Of a stretch of DNA of 26,894 nucleotides, positions 8,263 to 18,659 are shown in pieces (the first letter of the stretch is position 1; each line of letters starts with the position of its first letter). Where the stretch lies: positions 857,571 to 884,464 of the forward strand of contig NW_005434660.1 in NCBI RefSeq assembly GCF_000315625.1. Direction: 5' to 3'. The DNA comes from Guillardia theta CCMP2712 (lineage: Eukaryota; Cryptophyceae; Pyrenomonadales; Geminigeraceae). The notes beneath the pieces were generated by a model. It searched no databases, had not been told where the DNA came from, and saw only the letters and a program-made list of their open reading frames with translations. A program made the position numbers and the translations under genes.

Positions 8263-10033
8263 ATGCGAGAGCAATGCCCGATGCCCCGATGTTGTTCCAT
8301 AGCGAATCTGTGCAGTCTTGATGATGCCATGGGTGGATATGGTGTGAGAGTAACTCGATCATCTATGATCTGTCCTTCTAGATCTGGAGGCAGCGTTGTT
8401 GGGCTAGCTCAATCCTCCCGACGTTTCTGCCATCAAAGATGTTGCACAAGGTTTGTGTCTGACTGCAGTCACGTGCTCATATCATCTGACTCTCCTCGGG
8501 TCTGCATCAGGATGAGCGGACGAATGTCGAGATTTGGGGAGCGCTGGACACGTCGGGGAATGATTGCTCTTGCATTGTCCGGTATGAAAACAGGGACGCC
8601 ATGTTCAGTCGCTTCGAGCAGCATGTCGACTTCCTTCTCAAGTTCGATTCTGTAAACCCCTCCCTCTATGTCTTGCCATCGCCCTGAAGCCTTGCTCCTC
8701 TTGCTAGGCCTTCGTTGTGAGGTTTGCGACTGCGTTTGCTACGGAGAGTGCAGTCTGCATGGTGCTGCAGCCGGTGGAGATTGTGAAGGATCAACGAGCC
8801 ATGTCCTGATGTCCAGCTCAGGTGCCAGGAGGGAACTTCGAGAGCCTCGTGCAGATGAAGAACTGCGGTCCTCTTCCCGAAGCCTTTTTGTCGGTACGAC
8901 CTCTTCTCCCAGCTCGGTCGTCGCCGGTGACGCAGGAGATGAAGATCATGATTCGGAACCTCCTCTTTGCGCTGCAGGATCTCAGCAGGAGGATGTCGCT
9001 ACCTCAGGTCCCAACACTTATGATCGCTGTCTCTTCTCACCTGCTCCTTCCATAGGAAATCTCTCCGCAGACCGTGTGGCTGGGGTCGGACTCGGTGACT
9101 GCTGGTCCTGAAATGTTGCTGACTAGCTCACGTCCTGCTTCAGCTGAAGCTGGGAATATGCGACATCTTTGTGAAGCTCTCGAGTCCAGCTGAGCGTGAC
9201 GAGTACCTGCAAGCTCTGCTGCTCTCCCTTCCCAGCCTGGTGACTGCCGGTGGCTGGAGGAATGGGCTGCAAGGCTGATGAGAGGCAGATGATTTCGCTG
9301 AGCGGGACCCCTCCTGAGAGGAGGAACGAGGACGGCAAGGAGGATGTCGGCGATGACGTCTGTCCTTGCTCCTTGCTGACTGCTTCATGTTAGCTATGGG
9401 CACCGGGTGGATTCGTTCCTGATAGGAAGTACGCGGATGTAGCAGCAGCTCTGTGGCCCTTACGGTTCGGGCAGGAGAAGGATAATTGGTATTCCTTTCT
9501 GACCCTTGCAAGCGCTCCTGGTTGAGATGAGGGCAGGAAAATGAATTACTTCATGAAAGCTTGTACGGACCCTTCGATCACCATGTCTGAGCTGCTGGAG
9601 CTGGAGTTCATAACCTTCTATGAGAACCTGCCGTACGAGCTGCTCTACTCGTGGTACAAGATCCAAGGAGAGTACGAGAGATTCAAGTAGTGTTTGACAT
9701 GCCCCGTCAGTTGAAGACCTGAAGTCGTGACGTGCAGGTTTGCTCGAAATTTCCATCAGTCGGAGGGAGGCAATAAGGCGGCAATATCCAACTGGAATCG
9801 CTCTCGGCGGAAGAGTCAAGTGCCCAGCTCTGCGGACGCTCCTCAAAGCCCAGAGGTCTGAACGATTCTGCATTCAATGACGACGATGAAGGAGATGATG
9901 ATGATGGTGATAGTGATGGTGGTGGTGATGATGATGATGAGGTGGTGATGGTGGTGGTGATGATGATAATGGTGATGTTGATGGCGATGATGACGACGAC
10001 AAGGACGATGGAGATGGAGATGACGACGATGAC

Positions 10034-10064
<31 letters not shown>

Positions 10065-13000
10065 GAGATGGAGATGACGATGACGATGGAGATGATGACG
10101 ACGATGGAGATGGAGATGGAGATGGATATAATGATGATGATGATGAAGAAGAAGAAGAAGAAGAAGAAGAAGGACGAGGATTGACAAGAGGTGCGTCGGC
10201 AGAGAATAGAAGAGAAGCGATATACCTTCCAGAACGCTCAGAGGTACAAGATGAACAGACAGTGGCTGGTGAGGGAGATGGAGCTGCTAAATCTCATCTC
10301 AACGCCCAACCCCGAGAAAGAGAGCGACCTGGTACGTTGCCATCATGTAGACATGCAGCTGGAGGCAGTGACCTTGTGCTCTAGATCAAGAGGATCTTCA
10401 GGTCGCATGAGAACAGCAGCGGGATGCTGTCAGGAAGGGGTCTGCGGACAGTGTTCCTGGAGCTCAAACTCGACCACCTTGTGGATTCGATCTCATGGAG
10501 GGTCAGAGCGGCGGCATTCTTCTTCCCGTGACTTGTCGCAGGACGTTCGTTACATCAGCATGGACGACTTCCTCCAGCTGTGGGAGAATCTCAAGCTCAT
10601 GGACATTATCCGTGACCTGCAGATGTACTCGTGTCCCCTTCCCGCCTGCCTCCCCCTCCTTGTCTGCCACTTCCTCCCTCCCTCCCTCCCTCCCTCCCCC
10701 TCCCTCCCTCCCTCCCTCCCTCCCCTCATCCTTCTGGTGATTTCCTGTGCAGTCAACGGCAGTCGTCACGAGGCCACGAGCACAGCCTACAGCCCTTCCT
10801 CTTCTCCTCCCCCAACGGCAGAGGAGACGCAGACGCCAAGACCTCAGGTGACCCTCCACCACGAGCCCAGCAGCAGCTGACGGGGAGGTGGTAGAGACGA
10901 TCAAGAAGATCCTCAAGATCTGCATTGAGCACTGGAAGAAGACGCTGGCAGCGCTGAGAGCGCGGCAAACCCTGAGGGAATTCCTGAGGGTTTCCATATG
11001 GGGAAAAGTCGGCAAGGTGGGAGAAGAGCGATGTGCTGTTGGCTGACGGCTGGCAGGCCTTCATCGAGAGGAACTTCGAGGACTGGCACGTGCACGTCAT
11101 GACGAGGAGGCTGGGGGAGAAGAGAGACGAGCTTCGAGCCATATTTGCTCGCAACCATGTCAAGCAAGTCTTCAGGGCATGGGTTGACTTCTGCTTCATC
11201 CAGCTCTCCCCCACCTACGCAGCTGAGAACGGAGATCGTGAGAGGACGCCGCACCATCGCATCCGCCGTCATCCGACCCCTTCAACCGGCGAGCCGGCAC
11301 TAGAGAAGTCCAGCTCAACAGCCTCCAAATCCCCCGAGAAGAGCAGCGTCCTTCCTAAGATCGCCTCCAAGACCTTTCCTGTGCCGTTTCTTCCTCCTGC
11401 CGCCCCTCCTGACCTGCTGCCAGTTGTCAATTCCGGACCTGCTGGGCCAGGGAGATCGCCCGCACGACAAGCTGAGAATCGCCGTGGTGGAGAAGAGCAG
11501 CTCGAGCAGCCTGAAGGGCAAGACTGTCTCCCCCATCACGGTCCTTCCTCTCCCCGCCTGTTGCCCTCCTGACGCTGCCGTTGCATGACAGCGCAAGCAC
11601 ACGGCGCCGTGCTTGGCGAGGACGAGGCGATGGCTACCCTCCACCCCGAGAGTGAAGTTTGTGGACGAGGATCAGTCCTTCATTGAAGATCACAGCAACG
11701 AAGGTGGTGGTGGTGGTGGTGGTGGTGGTGGTGGAGGAGGAGGAGGAGGAGGAGGAGGAGGAGGGGGAGGGGGAGGGGGAGGGGGAGGAGGAGGAGGAGG
11801 AGGAGGAGGAGGAGGAGGAAGACGGGCTGACGAAGATGCTGGCCGTTAGGTTACCTCGTATCTGCGAGGGGCATTCAGAAGTTGCCATCAGAGCTGCGGA
11901 GCAATTGGATCGCTAGACCGGAGGCGTCAGTGAGGTCGTTCAAGGCCCTCAAGCAGATGTTGAAGCGAGAGAGTGTGGAGGTCTGGGAGGTGCAGGACAA
12001 CAACAACTCGGAGCTCTACAACCTCGTCGCCTACCCGAGGAAGAAGGAGACGACCGACCTGTAAGTCTTGCCACGCTCCTGCGCCGTCCCTGACAGGCTC
12101 CCGCGCCCCTCAGCTACGAGCGACACCTCAGCTCTCTGCTGACCATGAGGCATGTCGAGTCGTCAGGCCTCGTCAAGCTGGTCGACTCGTTCGCCACGAG
12201 CTCGAGGATGTGTCTGGTGGTGGAGCATACCCCGTGAGGACTTGCTCTTCCCTTGTCCCCTCCTCACTTGCCCGCAGCCTCGGCCATCTCGGCTCGATCG
12301 TGTCGAGCGACGCGTGCGGTCCCCTCCCCGAGCCCATCCTCTCCCTCGTCGTCCGCCAGCTCCTTCGCCTCCTTCAGCGCCTGCACGCGGCCGACTTGAC
12401 GCTCGGGGAGCAGCTGAGCCTTGAGAGCGTGTGGGTGTGCGGAGACGGGCGGCTAAAGCTGGGGGTCACGTCGCCCATGGTCAAGTTTAGCAGGGCGGAT
12501 GCGGCGGCAGCGAGGAGGAAAGACCTGTCGCTATTGGCCGAGCTGTGCGGAGAGGCTTCAAGGTACGAGATCTCCTCCTCCTTCCAGGCGCGCGAGGAGC
12601 TGGAGGCAGAAATCCGAGCAACCAAGAAGAAGCTCGGATCCCTCAAGTCCGATCGCGCCATGATCGACAGCCGCCGGCTCGCGCACTCGAACAACCAGCC
12701 GGACAGGAAGCAAGTGCTCAACGAGGAGTCGAGGAGAGCAGTGAGCCGATCTTGCCTTCCGCAGCCCTCCCGCTCCCCTCCCGCTCCACTCCCGCTCCCC
12801 CCTGCCCCTGCCGCTCTCGCTCCAGCACTCTCCCTACCCGCTTCTTCTTCCTCCCGCCTCGACGTTTTCGCTCCCGCTCTCCCCCAGCTCTCCTGCTGCT
12901 GTGACGCGACTTGTGGCAGGAGATCGTGGAGAGCATCGGCACGCAGCAGGCGAGGCTCGACGAGCTCAACGGGATGTTGCACAAGCTCGACGAGATAGTC

Positions 13001-13983
13001 CAGCTGTTCCCCATCTCCTTCAGCTCCAAGGGACGTTGCAACGACTTCGTGTCGAGGAGCAGGTCAGACGTGTCGGTAACTTCTCAGCTCTCCCATCCCT
13101 TCATCAGCAACTACATGGACCTTGGCTATAACGCGCTGCTCCGCTGGATGCAAGTTGGGGGGACGAAGGGAGAGGGGAACAAGCTCGCCAAGACGCTGTA
13201 CGAGATGGACCCGGCGGTTGAGGAGGAGATGGAGGGAACGCAGAGGTCGGAGAACAGAGAGCAGGAGGCGGGGAAGCGCTTCTCACGGCATGGAAGCATG
13301 CGGTTCTATCACCCCGAGCTGAGGAGGATCTTCGACAAGTTCGCCAAGTTGGAGGGGAAGCAGAGCAAGAGGCCGTTCCTGGACCTGCAGGCGCTGACCT
13401 GCCTGATCCGCGACATGTTCCCTGGGGAATTCACGCAGGAGGAGGTGGAGGAAGGCTTCAAGGAGATTGACAGGCAGCAGGAGGGGAGGATACACTTTGG
13501 GGAGTTTGCGGAGTGGTGGACGGAGATGAACGTGAGTGACAAGCTGGGGCTGGTGCAGGCGAGGAGGAGGGCGAAGCTCGACCTCGACCTGGAAGACGAC
13601 CAGGAGAAGGTGGAGAGGGGATTGAGGATGCACCTCAACAGCTGCTTCAGGAGGTGTGTGCCTTCCTGACCTCTGCTCCTTCCTTCATCCTCCTCCTCCT
13701 CCTCCTCCTCCTCCTCCTCCTCCTCCTCCTCCCTGCTTCTGCTTCCTCCTCCTTCCTGCTTCTTCTGCTCCCTCCTCCTCCACCATCCACCACCTCCTCG
13801 CGTCTGCTGACGAGCTGCTACCCGAGCAGATACAAGCGCGTCTTACACGTCATGATCTACTTCAAGAAGCTCCAGCAGAATCTCAGCAGGAAGCATGTCC
13901 GGTTTGTGCTGAGGAAGAACTGGAAGACCTGGCGATCTCATTGTGTCAACATAGCGACCTCGCCAACAAGAAGCGGTAGATCC

Positions 13984-14042
<59 letters not shown>

Positions 14043-14264
14043 TCCTCCTGCATTTGTTGCCGCTCCTGCTCCCCCTCCTGCTCCTGCATTTTGTTGCCGC
14101 TCCTGCTCCTGCTCCTTTTCCTTCCACCTTCCTCCGTACTCTCTCTCTCTTTCCTGATCCGACCTGACCTCCCCTCCTCTCGTCCTTGTGACAACTCTGC
14201 AGTGTTCGGCAAGTGGGACATCTTTCGATTCGAGGCGGATGCAAGAAAGTCCAACCACAGCTGA
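8263..14264 (+). CDS. Tandem pseudokinase / EF-hand-like / Sfi1-like repeat protein (26 exons)
   Basis: Exons: 8263-8343, 8382-8450, 8511-8651, 8708-8782, 8822-8893, 8936-9007, 9056-9094, 9144-9239, 9289-9357, 9394-9464, 9537-9686, 9738-9855, 10191-10331, 10385-10501, 10542-10630, 10753-10847, 10895-11016, 11057-11380, 11424-11540, 11592-11703, 11850-12060, 12114-12233, 12278-12740, 12920-13653, 13830-13975 and 14203-14264. Every phase closes; about 1301 residues. Module A: kinase-like fold (about 28-285), EF-hand-like pair (about 398-465) and F-x-x-W repeats (IEHW, FEDW, FRAW; about 500-590). A Ser/Pro linker follows. Module B: kinase-like (about 735-890), coiled coil, EF-hand-like pair (loop DRQQEGRIHFGE, about 1120-1190) and repeats ending WKTW and FGKW. 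Kinase-like traits: N-lobe VEIW/VEVW, helix C, hinge VCMVL/MCLVV, and ACTDPSITMSELLELEF resembling subdomain XI. HRD and DFG are absent in both halves (LKLGICD, LKLGVTS), so catalysis is not expected. In known families Sfi1 repeats bind centrin. The start codon is uncertain; exons 3-26 are firmer. Confidence 0.72.
9879..10173. repeat. GAT/GAC/GGT triplet-repeat tract in an intron
   Basis: About 295 nt of GATGAT, GATGAC, GATGGT and finally GAAGAA triplets fill the 335-nt intron 9856-10190 of the pseudokinase gene. The frame entering from exon 12 meets a TGA within two codons (GAG GTC TGA), so the Asp/Glu or Met/Val repeats in the possible frames are not translated in the spliced product. Confidence 0.88.
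10677..10726. repeat. (TCCC)n tract in an intron
   Basis: A TCCC/CTCCC tandem run within the intron 10631-10752 of the pseudokinase gene, giving a long sense-strand polypyrimidine tract before the TGTGCAG acceptor. Confidence 0.85.
11704..11820. repeat. G-rich (GGT)n(GGA)n(GGGGGA)n intron repeat
   Basis: Starting exactly at the donor site, the intron 11704-11849 consists of about 10 GGT triplets, then GGA triplets, GGGGGA units and GGA again. It is purine/G-rich on the sense strand, the reverse of most introns in this window, and has many G-runs able to form quadruplexes. Confidence 0.9.
13689..13733. repeat. (CCT)n intron microsatellite
   Basis: TCC/CCT triplet run in the intron 13654-13829 of the pseudokinase gene, with a pyrimidine-rich sense strand. 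Confidence 0.85.
13986..14047. repeat. (CTG)n intron microsatellite
   Basis: About 18 CTG triplets followed by CTCCTC in the final intron (13976-14202) of the pseudokinase gene. Length variation here would not alter the protein unless splicing is affected. Confidence 0.9.
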
Positions 14265-14690
14265 TTTCTCCTCCTCACCCCTCCTGCCATCCCCCGTTGA
14301 TAGCTCCCCCTTCCGCCCTCCTACTTTCTCCCCTCCCTCTGTCCCTGTCCTCTTCCCTTCATTCCTCTCCCTCTCTCGTCTTCCTCCGTTTCCTCTCTCT
14401 TCCTCTTCCTTCCCCTCCTCCTCTCCTGCCTATTCCTTCTAAATCTTGCCCGCTCCCCCTCCCCCTCTTCTTCACCCTCATTTTGCTGTAGACAAGTATT
14501 CTTTTACACACCCGAGACGAATTTACTGGCTCCTCCTCTTGGCCTTCATCCATACCGGCATGTACTTCTTGTCTCGCAGCTTCTGCATCGCTCCTGGCTG
14601 CCTCTCCCTCCTACCCCTCTCTGTCCCATTGATCGCTCGCTTCAACTGGTTTCACGTCATTGGCGTCAGCAGGAGGAAACAGTTTCCTCC
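14265..14690. other. Convergent intergenic region between the pseudokinase and PPR genes
   Basis: 426 nt between two convergent stop codons. The left 200 nt are CT-rich; the rest is mixed. I see no exon here. The long plus-strand frame through this region is an artefact that also crosses the N gap. Confidence 0.6.
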
Positions 14691-15465
14691 TCACACAACC
14701 TGCCATGCTGTGACCTCGTCGTCAACTATCCCGTCCTCCGTCATCTCCCGGTGCAGGCGCTTCACCGTGCTCTGCTCGTGCGACAGCGCGCTCATGATGG
14801 CGCTGTGGGCAGGCAACGAGTCAGCAGCAGCAGCAGCAGCAGCAGCAGGAGCTGGGGAGGGGGAGGGGGGGGGGGGGGGGGGGGGTGGGAGAGTGGTAGG
14901 AGAGAGGANNNNNNNNNNNNNNNNNNNNNNNNNNNNNNNNNNNNNNNNNNNNNNNNNNNNNNNNNNNNNNNNNNNNNNNNNNNNNNNNNNNNNNNNNNNN
15001 NNNNNNNNNNNNNNNNNNNNNNNNNNNNNNNNNNNNNNNNNNNNNNNNNNNNNNNNNNNNNNNNNNNNNNNNNNNNNNNNNNNNNNNNNNNNNNNNNNNN
15101 NNNNNNNNNNNNNNNNNNNNNNNNNNNNNNNNNNNNNNNNNNNNNNNNNNNNNNNNNNNNNNNNNNNNNNNNNNNNNNNNNNNNNNNNNNNNNNNNNNNN
15201 NNNNNNNNNNNNNNNNNNNNNNNNNNNNNNNNNNNNNNNNNNNNNNNNNNNNNNNNNNNNNNNNNNNNNNNNNNNNNNNNNNGCCTGCAATGTTGGGGAG
15301 AGAAGGAGAAGGAGGAGGAGAAGGAGGAGCGTTCTCCTGTACCTGTACATGATCCGATCGGGCTGGAGGTACTTCTTGGACTCCTCGAAGACCTTGAGAG
15401 CATCCTGCAGAAGACACGCTCAATGCTCTACCACTCTCTCTCTCCCTCCTCCCTGTGCTCTGTCA

Positions 15466-15496
<31 letters not shown>

Positions 15497-17592
15497 TCCT
15501 CCTCCTCCACTGCGTACCTCAAACCGACCAACCCGAGCAAACGCTCCTATCATCGCCGTGTACGTTCGCTCGTTCCGCTCCTTGGGGTCCTGCTCATTCG
15601 ATACATCACGCGGGGCAGGAAGAGGGAGGAGGGGCACCATCTCGAGGAAGAGCTCGTGGGCCATCAGGACGGCCTTGGGACTTCCTTCAGCCTTGGCAGC
15701 GTTGATGAGAGCAGTGTAGGAGACGGTGTTGGGGGTGATGTTGGCGTCTTTCATCATCGAGAAGATCATCTTGCCGTGCCTGGTCGCGCATGAGGAGGAG
15801 GAAGACGGAGGAGGTGAAGCAGGAGCAGAAGGTGAAGCAGGAGGAGGAAGTGAAGCAGGAGGAGGAGGAGGAGGAGGAGGAGGAGGAGGAGGAGGAGGAG
15901 CTGAGCAGCAACGGATCCTCACTCGATCACTTGGCTGATGCCGCGGGTGCGGAGGGACGACATGCAGGTCTCAAGGAGGGCGGTGTAGGTGACGACGTCG
16001 CCCAACAGGTTGTCCTCCGCCATCATCTTCAGCACCTCCATCCCTTCGTCCAGACTCCAGGATGTGACCTTGAGGATGAAGATCAAGATGATGGGGGGAG
16101 GAGCAGGGAAGGAGCAGGAGCAGGAGCATTGGAGGGAGCCAGCAACGTCACAAGTTGGAGCAGGAGCACAGGAGCAGGAGTACAGGAGCAGAGGCAGGAG
16201 CAGGGGCAGGAGCAGTAGGAGGAGCATTTAGCAGGAGGCTGAGGTTTAGGTAGGGGTTGCGGAGATTGAGGAGGAGGAGGAGGAGGAGGTGGAGGAGAGG
16301 GGGCGGCGGGGGAGGGGGGGGGACGAGAAGGAGGCTGAGGAGGAGGCTGAGGAGGAAGAGGAAGAGGAGGAGGGAGAGTTACCCCCTTGACGTGAGGAGG
16401 GATCTTGGCAGACTTGGCACAGAGGTTCATGATGGTGTTGTACGAGTACAAGTCTGGGTGAAGCCCCTCCTTTCTCATCATCGCCAAGATGCCTATCACC
16501 TCCCAGTACCCGTAGACCTGCCGTCCACGTCATCCGCACCGCAGCCATCCCAAGGGTAGCTCACATGCCCCGCAGAAGCAGCCTGCGCGTACGTGTTTAG
16601 GAGGGAGTTGTAAGTCTGGAGATCAGGCGCGACTTGTGTCTCTCCCATCATGTCGAGGATTCGAATCGCCTGCCAGCACCTTTCAGTCTTCTCCCTCCCC
16701 CCGTCGCTTGCCGGACATGCGAAACCCCAACTGATCCCCACACCCGCGCGGCCTTAGCGCAGAGGTTGATGAGGGTGTTGTAGGTTATGGTGTCTGGCTG
16801 TACTCCGGCCTCCTGCAAGGTGGGTGAGGAGGAGGAGGAGGAGGGAGGGAGCGGAGATGAAGCACGTGGGGCGGGGCAAGGGGGGGCGAGGAGGAAGACA
16901 GAAGGGTGATGGGAGTGTGGAGACGGAGAGGAGACGAGCAAAGGGAAATTCGTTGGCAGGGCAAACATTCACCTTCATCTGGTCGAGAACTTTCAGCCCT
17001 TCCTCGATCCTTCCTCTACTCCCCTTCACCCCACCAGCCCTTGCACAAGCGTCGATGAGGACGTTGTAGCTGATGACGTCCGGCTCAATCTCATTCTCCC
17101 TCATCATTGACAACACCGTCAGCCCGTTGGTCACCCACTCGCTGTTGTCCGGCTGCCAGGTAGTCAGTACGACCTGCAGCAATAGATGGGGAGAAGGAGG
17201 ACGAGAGGGAGGAGGAGGGAAGAGGGGGAGGAGAAGGAGGCAGAAGATCAGCAGAACAAGCACGGCTAGGAGCAGGAAGAAGGTGAGGAGGAGGAGGAGG
17301 AGCAAGGAGAAAAGGACTAACGATTGAAGCTCCTTTGGCTGCTATGTTCAGGAGGGAGTTGTACGTGTTGAGGTCGGGGTTGACACCGACCCCCCGCATG
17401 TCATTGAGAACTCTCAATCCCTGCTCATTGATCATCATCATCTCCTGTTTCACTATCCAACCCCCACCACCTCTCCTTCACCGCCACCACCTCCTCATCC
17501 CCCTCTTCCTTCACCTCCTCCTCCACCTCCTCCTCATTCCCATCATCATCATCATCATCACCACCACCACCACCACCACCACCACCACCACC

Positions 17593-17641
<49 letters not shown>

Positions 17642-18529
17642 CAATCCCTCACCACACAACCGCCATACCCCATCTCCTTCCTTCAGCTCACCTGCTGGAA
17701 GGACTGGGTCTGTGCAGCACCTTTCGAGATGACATCAAGAAGCGTGTTGTACGTGACAATATCTCCCGTCATATGGGCCCTCCGCATCAGCGACATGACC
17801 TCTTCCGCCCCCTCCAAGTCTCCTGCTCCTCACGCACTGTCAGTCGTGACAGGTCTCAGCATGCAGCAGGGCCCCGACCTCCTCTCTTCCTCGCACAGAG
17901 TCTCAGCGCGAGGTTGTATGCGCTGATCTCAATCTTCGACCCGCTCCTTTCTCCTCTGGTGTGGTTGGCAATCAGCTCAATCGCCGTCGCTGCCGTCTTG
18001 CAACCCGCCAGCTCATTCAGCAGCGTCTTCCTCGCCCTGAAGTAGACAGGACATGTCAGAGAGCTGTCAAGGTCAGAAGTCTTCCCACGTCTTCCTGTCG
18101 GTGCTGCTTGCTCTCTTGGGCACAGCGAAACTTCCAGGGACGAACTTCTCCTTGGGATCACAGCATACGATCGGAATTAAGCCATGGCTTCGCCCGACTC
18201 GCAAGAGCTCCCCTCGGCAATGAGCAGGCTGACACACTTTCACGAAGCTGCTCAGGTAAAGATGAGGAGAGGAGGTGAAAGCGCAGCATCCCTGCTTCTT
18301 CCTGCTGTCAGGCGAATGAAATTCTTTGATCAACGACTGTTGTGCCGATGTCTCGATCAGGGTGTGAAGGATAGTCACTGCTAGAAGCTTCGAGAAGCCG
18401 CTGTCCCGGACCATGGTGCGCGTTCCTATCGCAAGCGCAAGCTTACAGGCATTCACTGAACAATCTGCAACCACCAACGAGTCATTGCAAGGGGTTGTAA
18501 GTACCCTTTGTCCTGACTTGCGGAAACAT
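14691..18529 (-). CDS. Pentatricopeptide-repeat (PPR) protein
   Basis: Minus-strand exons: 18529-18505, 18464-18089, 18036-17879, 17822-17692, 17444-17322, 17173-16973, 16812-16744, 16669-16565, 16517-16383, 16068-15923, 15779-15518, 15404-15343 and 14802-14691; about 634 residues, phases consistent. Many degenerate 35-residue helical-hairpin repeats are visible: GDIVTYNTLLDVISKGA, NPDLNTYNSLLNIAAKGA, EPDVISYNVLIDACARAG, QPDTITYNTLINLCAKAA, APDLQTYNSLLNTYAQAA, HPDLYSYNTIMNLCAKSA and TPNTVSYTALINAAKAEG. The Asp/Asn-rich TYN(T/S)LL pattern is diagnostic. PPR proteins bind single-stranded RNA one base per repeat, usually in plastids or mitochondria, for processing, editing or translation. No DYW, SMR or other catalytic tail is seen. 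The last exon completes a repeat cut by the gap-containing intron (PDRIMYS plus AIMSAL). The start at 18529 (MFPQVRTK) is an inference; the long second exon has weaker repeats and no obvious targeting peptide. Confidence 0.88.
14848..14908. repeat. Poly-G tract bordering the assembly gap
   Basis: GGGGAGGGGGAGGG followed by an almost unbroken run of about 20 G. A CAG run (14822-14848) sits on its other side. It lies inside the last PPR intron, just before the Ns. Confidence 0.9.
14909..15282. other. Assembly gap (374 N)
   Basis: Run of 374 undetermined bases. It falls inside the PPR intron 14803-15342, whose flanking exons join in phase 2 and complete a PPR motif, so no coding sequence need be missing. 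Frames reported across it are meaningless. Confidence 0.97.
15857..15900. repeat. (GGA)n intron microsatellite
   Basis: GGA triplets on the plus strand, CCT on the PPR sense strand, inside the intron 15780-15922, preceded by repeated GAAGCAGGAG units. Confidence 0.85.
16096..16380. repeat. GGAGCA / GGAGGA repeat-rich PPR intron
   Basis: Degenerate GGAGCA hexamers (16096-16225) and then GGAGGAGG, GGCTGAGG and GGGGGG tracts fill most of the intron 16069-16382. On the sense strand these are pyrimidine tracts (TCCTGC, CCTCCT). Confidence 0.8.
17538..17640. repeat. (TCA)n(CCA)n(TCA)n compound microsatellite in a PPR intron
   Basis: About 5 ATC, about 15 ACC and about 13 ATC triplets, symmetrically arranged, in the intron 17445-17691. 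On the sense strand this reads GAT/GGT, like the triplet mixture in the introns of the pseudokinase gene. Confidence 0.9.
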
Positions 18530-18659
18530 GGCAAGTCAAGCTACTCAACGCCTGCCCATTGCTAGCGATTATCTGGATCCACCTAACCAGTGTACATACC
18601 AAGAAACCTCTTCTCCTCCGCCTCCTCCTCCGCCTCCTCCTCCTCCTCCTCCTTGTTCT
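18530..18659. other. 5' flank of the PPR gene with CTC/CCT repeat
   Basis: Immediately upstream of the proposed PPR start. It contains a CCT-triplet run (about 18612-18652). A minus-strand frame through the run gives poly-Arg and is not credible as protein. Confidence 0.5.

Noticed and set aside
8400-8450. Alternative frame LNPPDVSAIKDVAQ for exon 2 of the pseudokinase gene
   Set aside because: It ends in phase 1, which cannot join the next exon (phase 0). The frame ending SKMLHK joins in phase and aligns with FKALKQMLKRE of module B.
9843-10187. Poly-His or poly-Met/Val/Asp proteins from the GAT/GAC repeat
   Set aside because: Translation of an intronic triplet repeat. The flanking exons join in phase 0 across it and the through-frame has an early stop.
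11613-11888. Poly-Gly, poly-Glu or poly-Ser/Thr proteins from the GGT/GGA repeat
   Set aside because: The repeat begins at a splice donor, and the exons at 11703 and 11850 join in phase 1 into homologous kinase-like sequence.
14446-15719. Long open frames crossing the N gap on both strands
   Set aside because: They include 374 undetermined bases and poly-G/CAG tracts. The PPR exon phases explain the real sequence on both sides.
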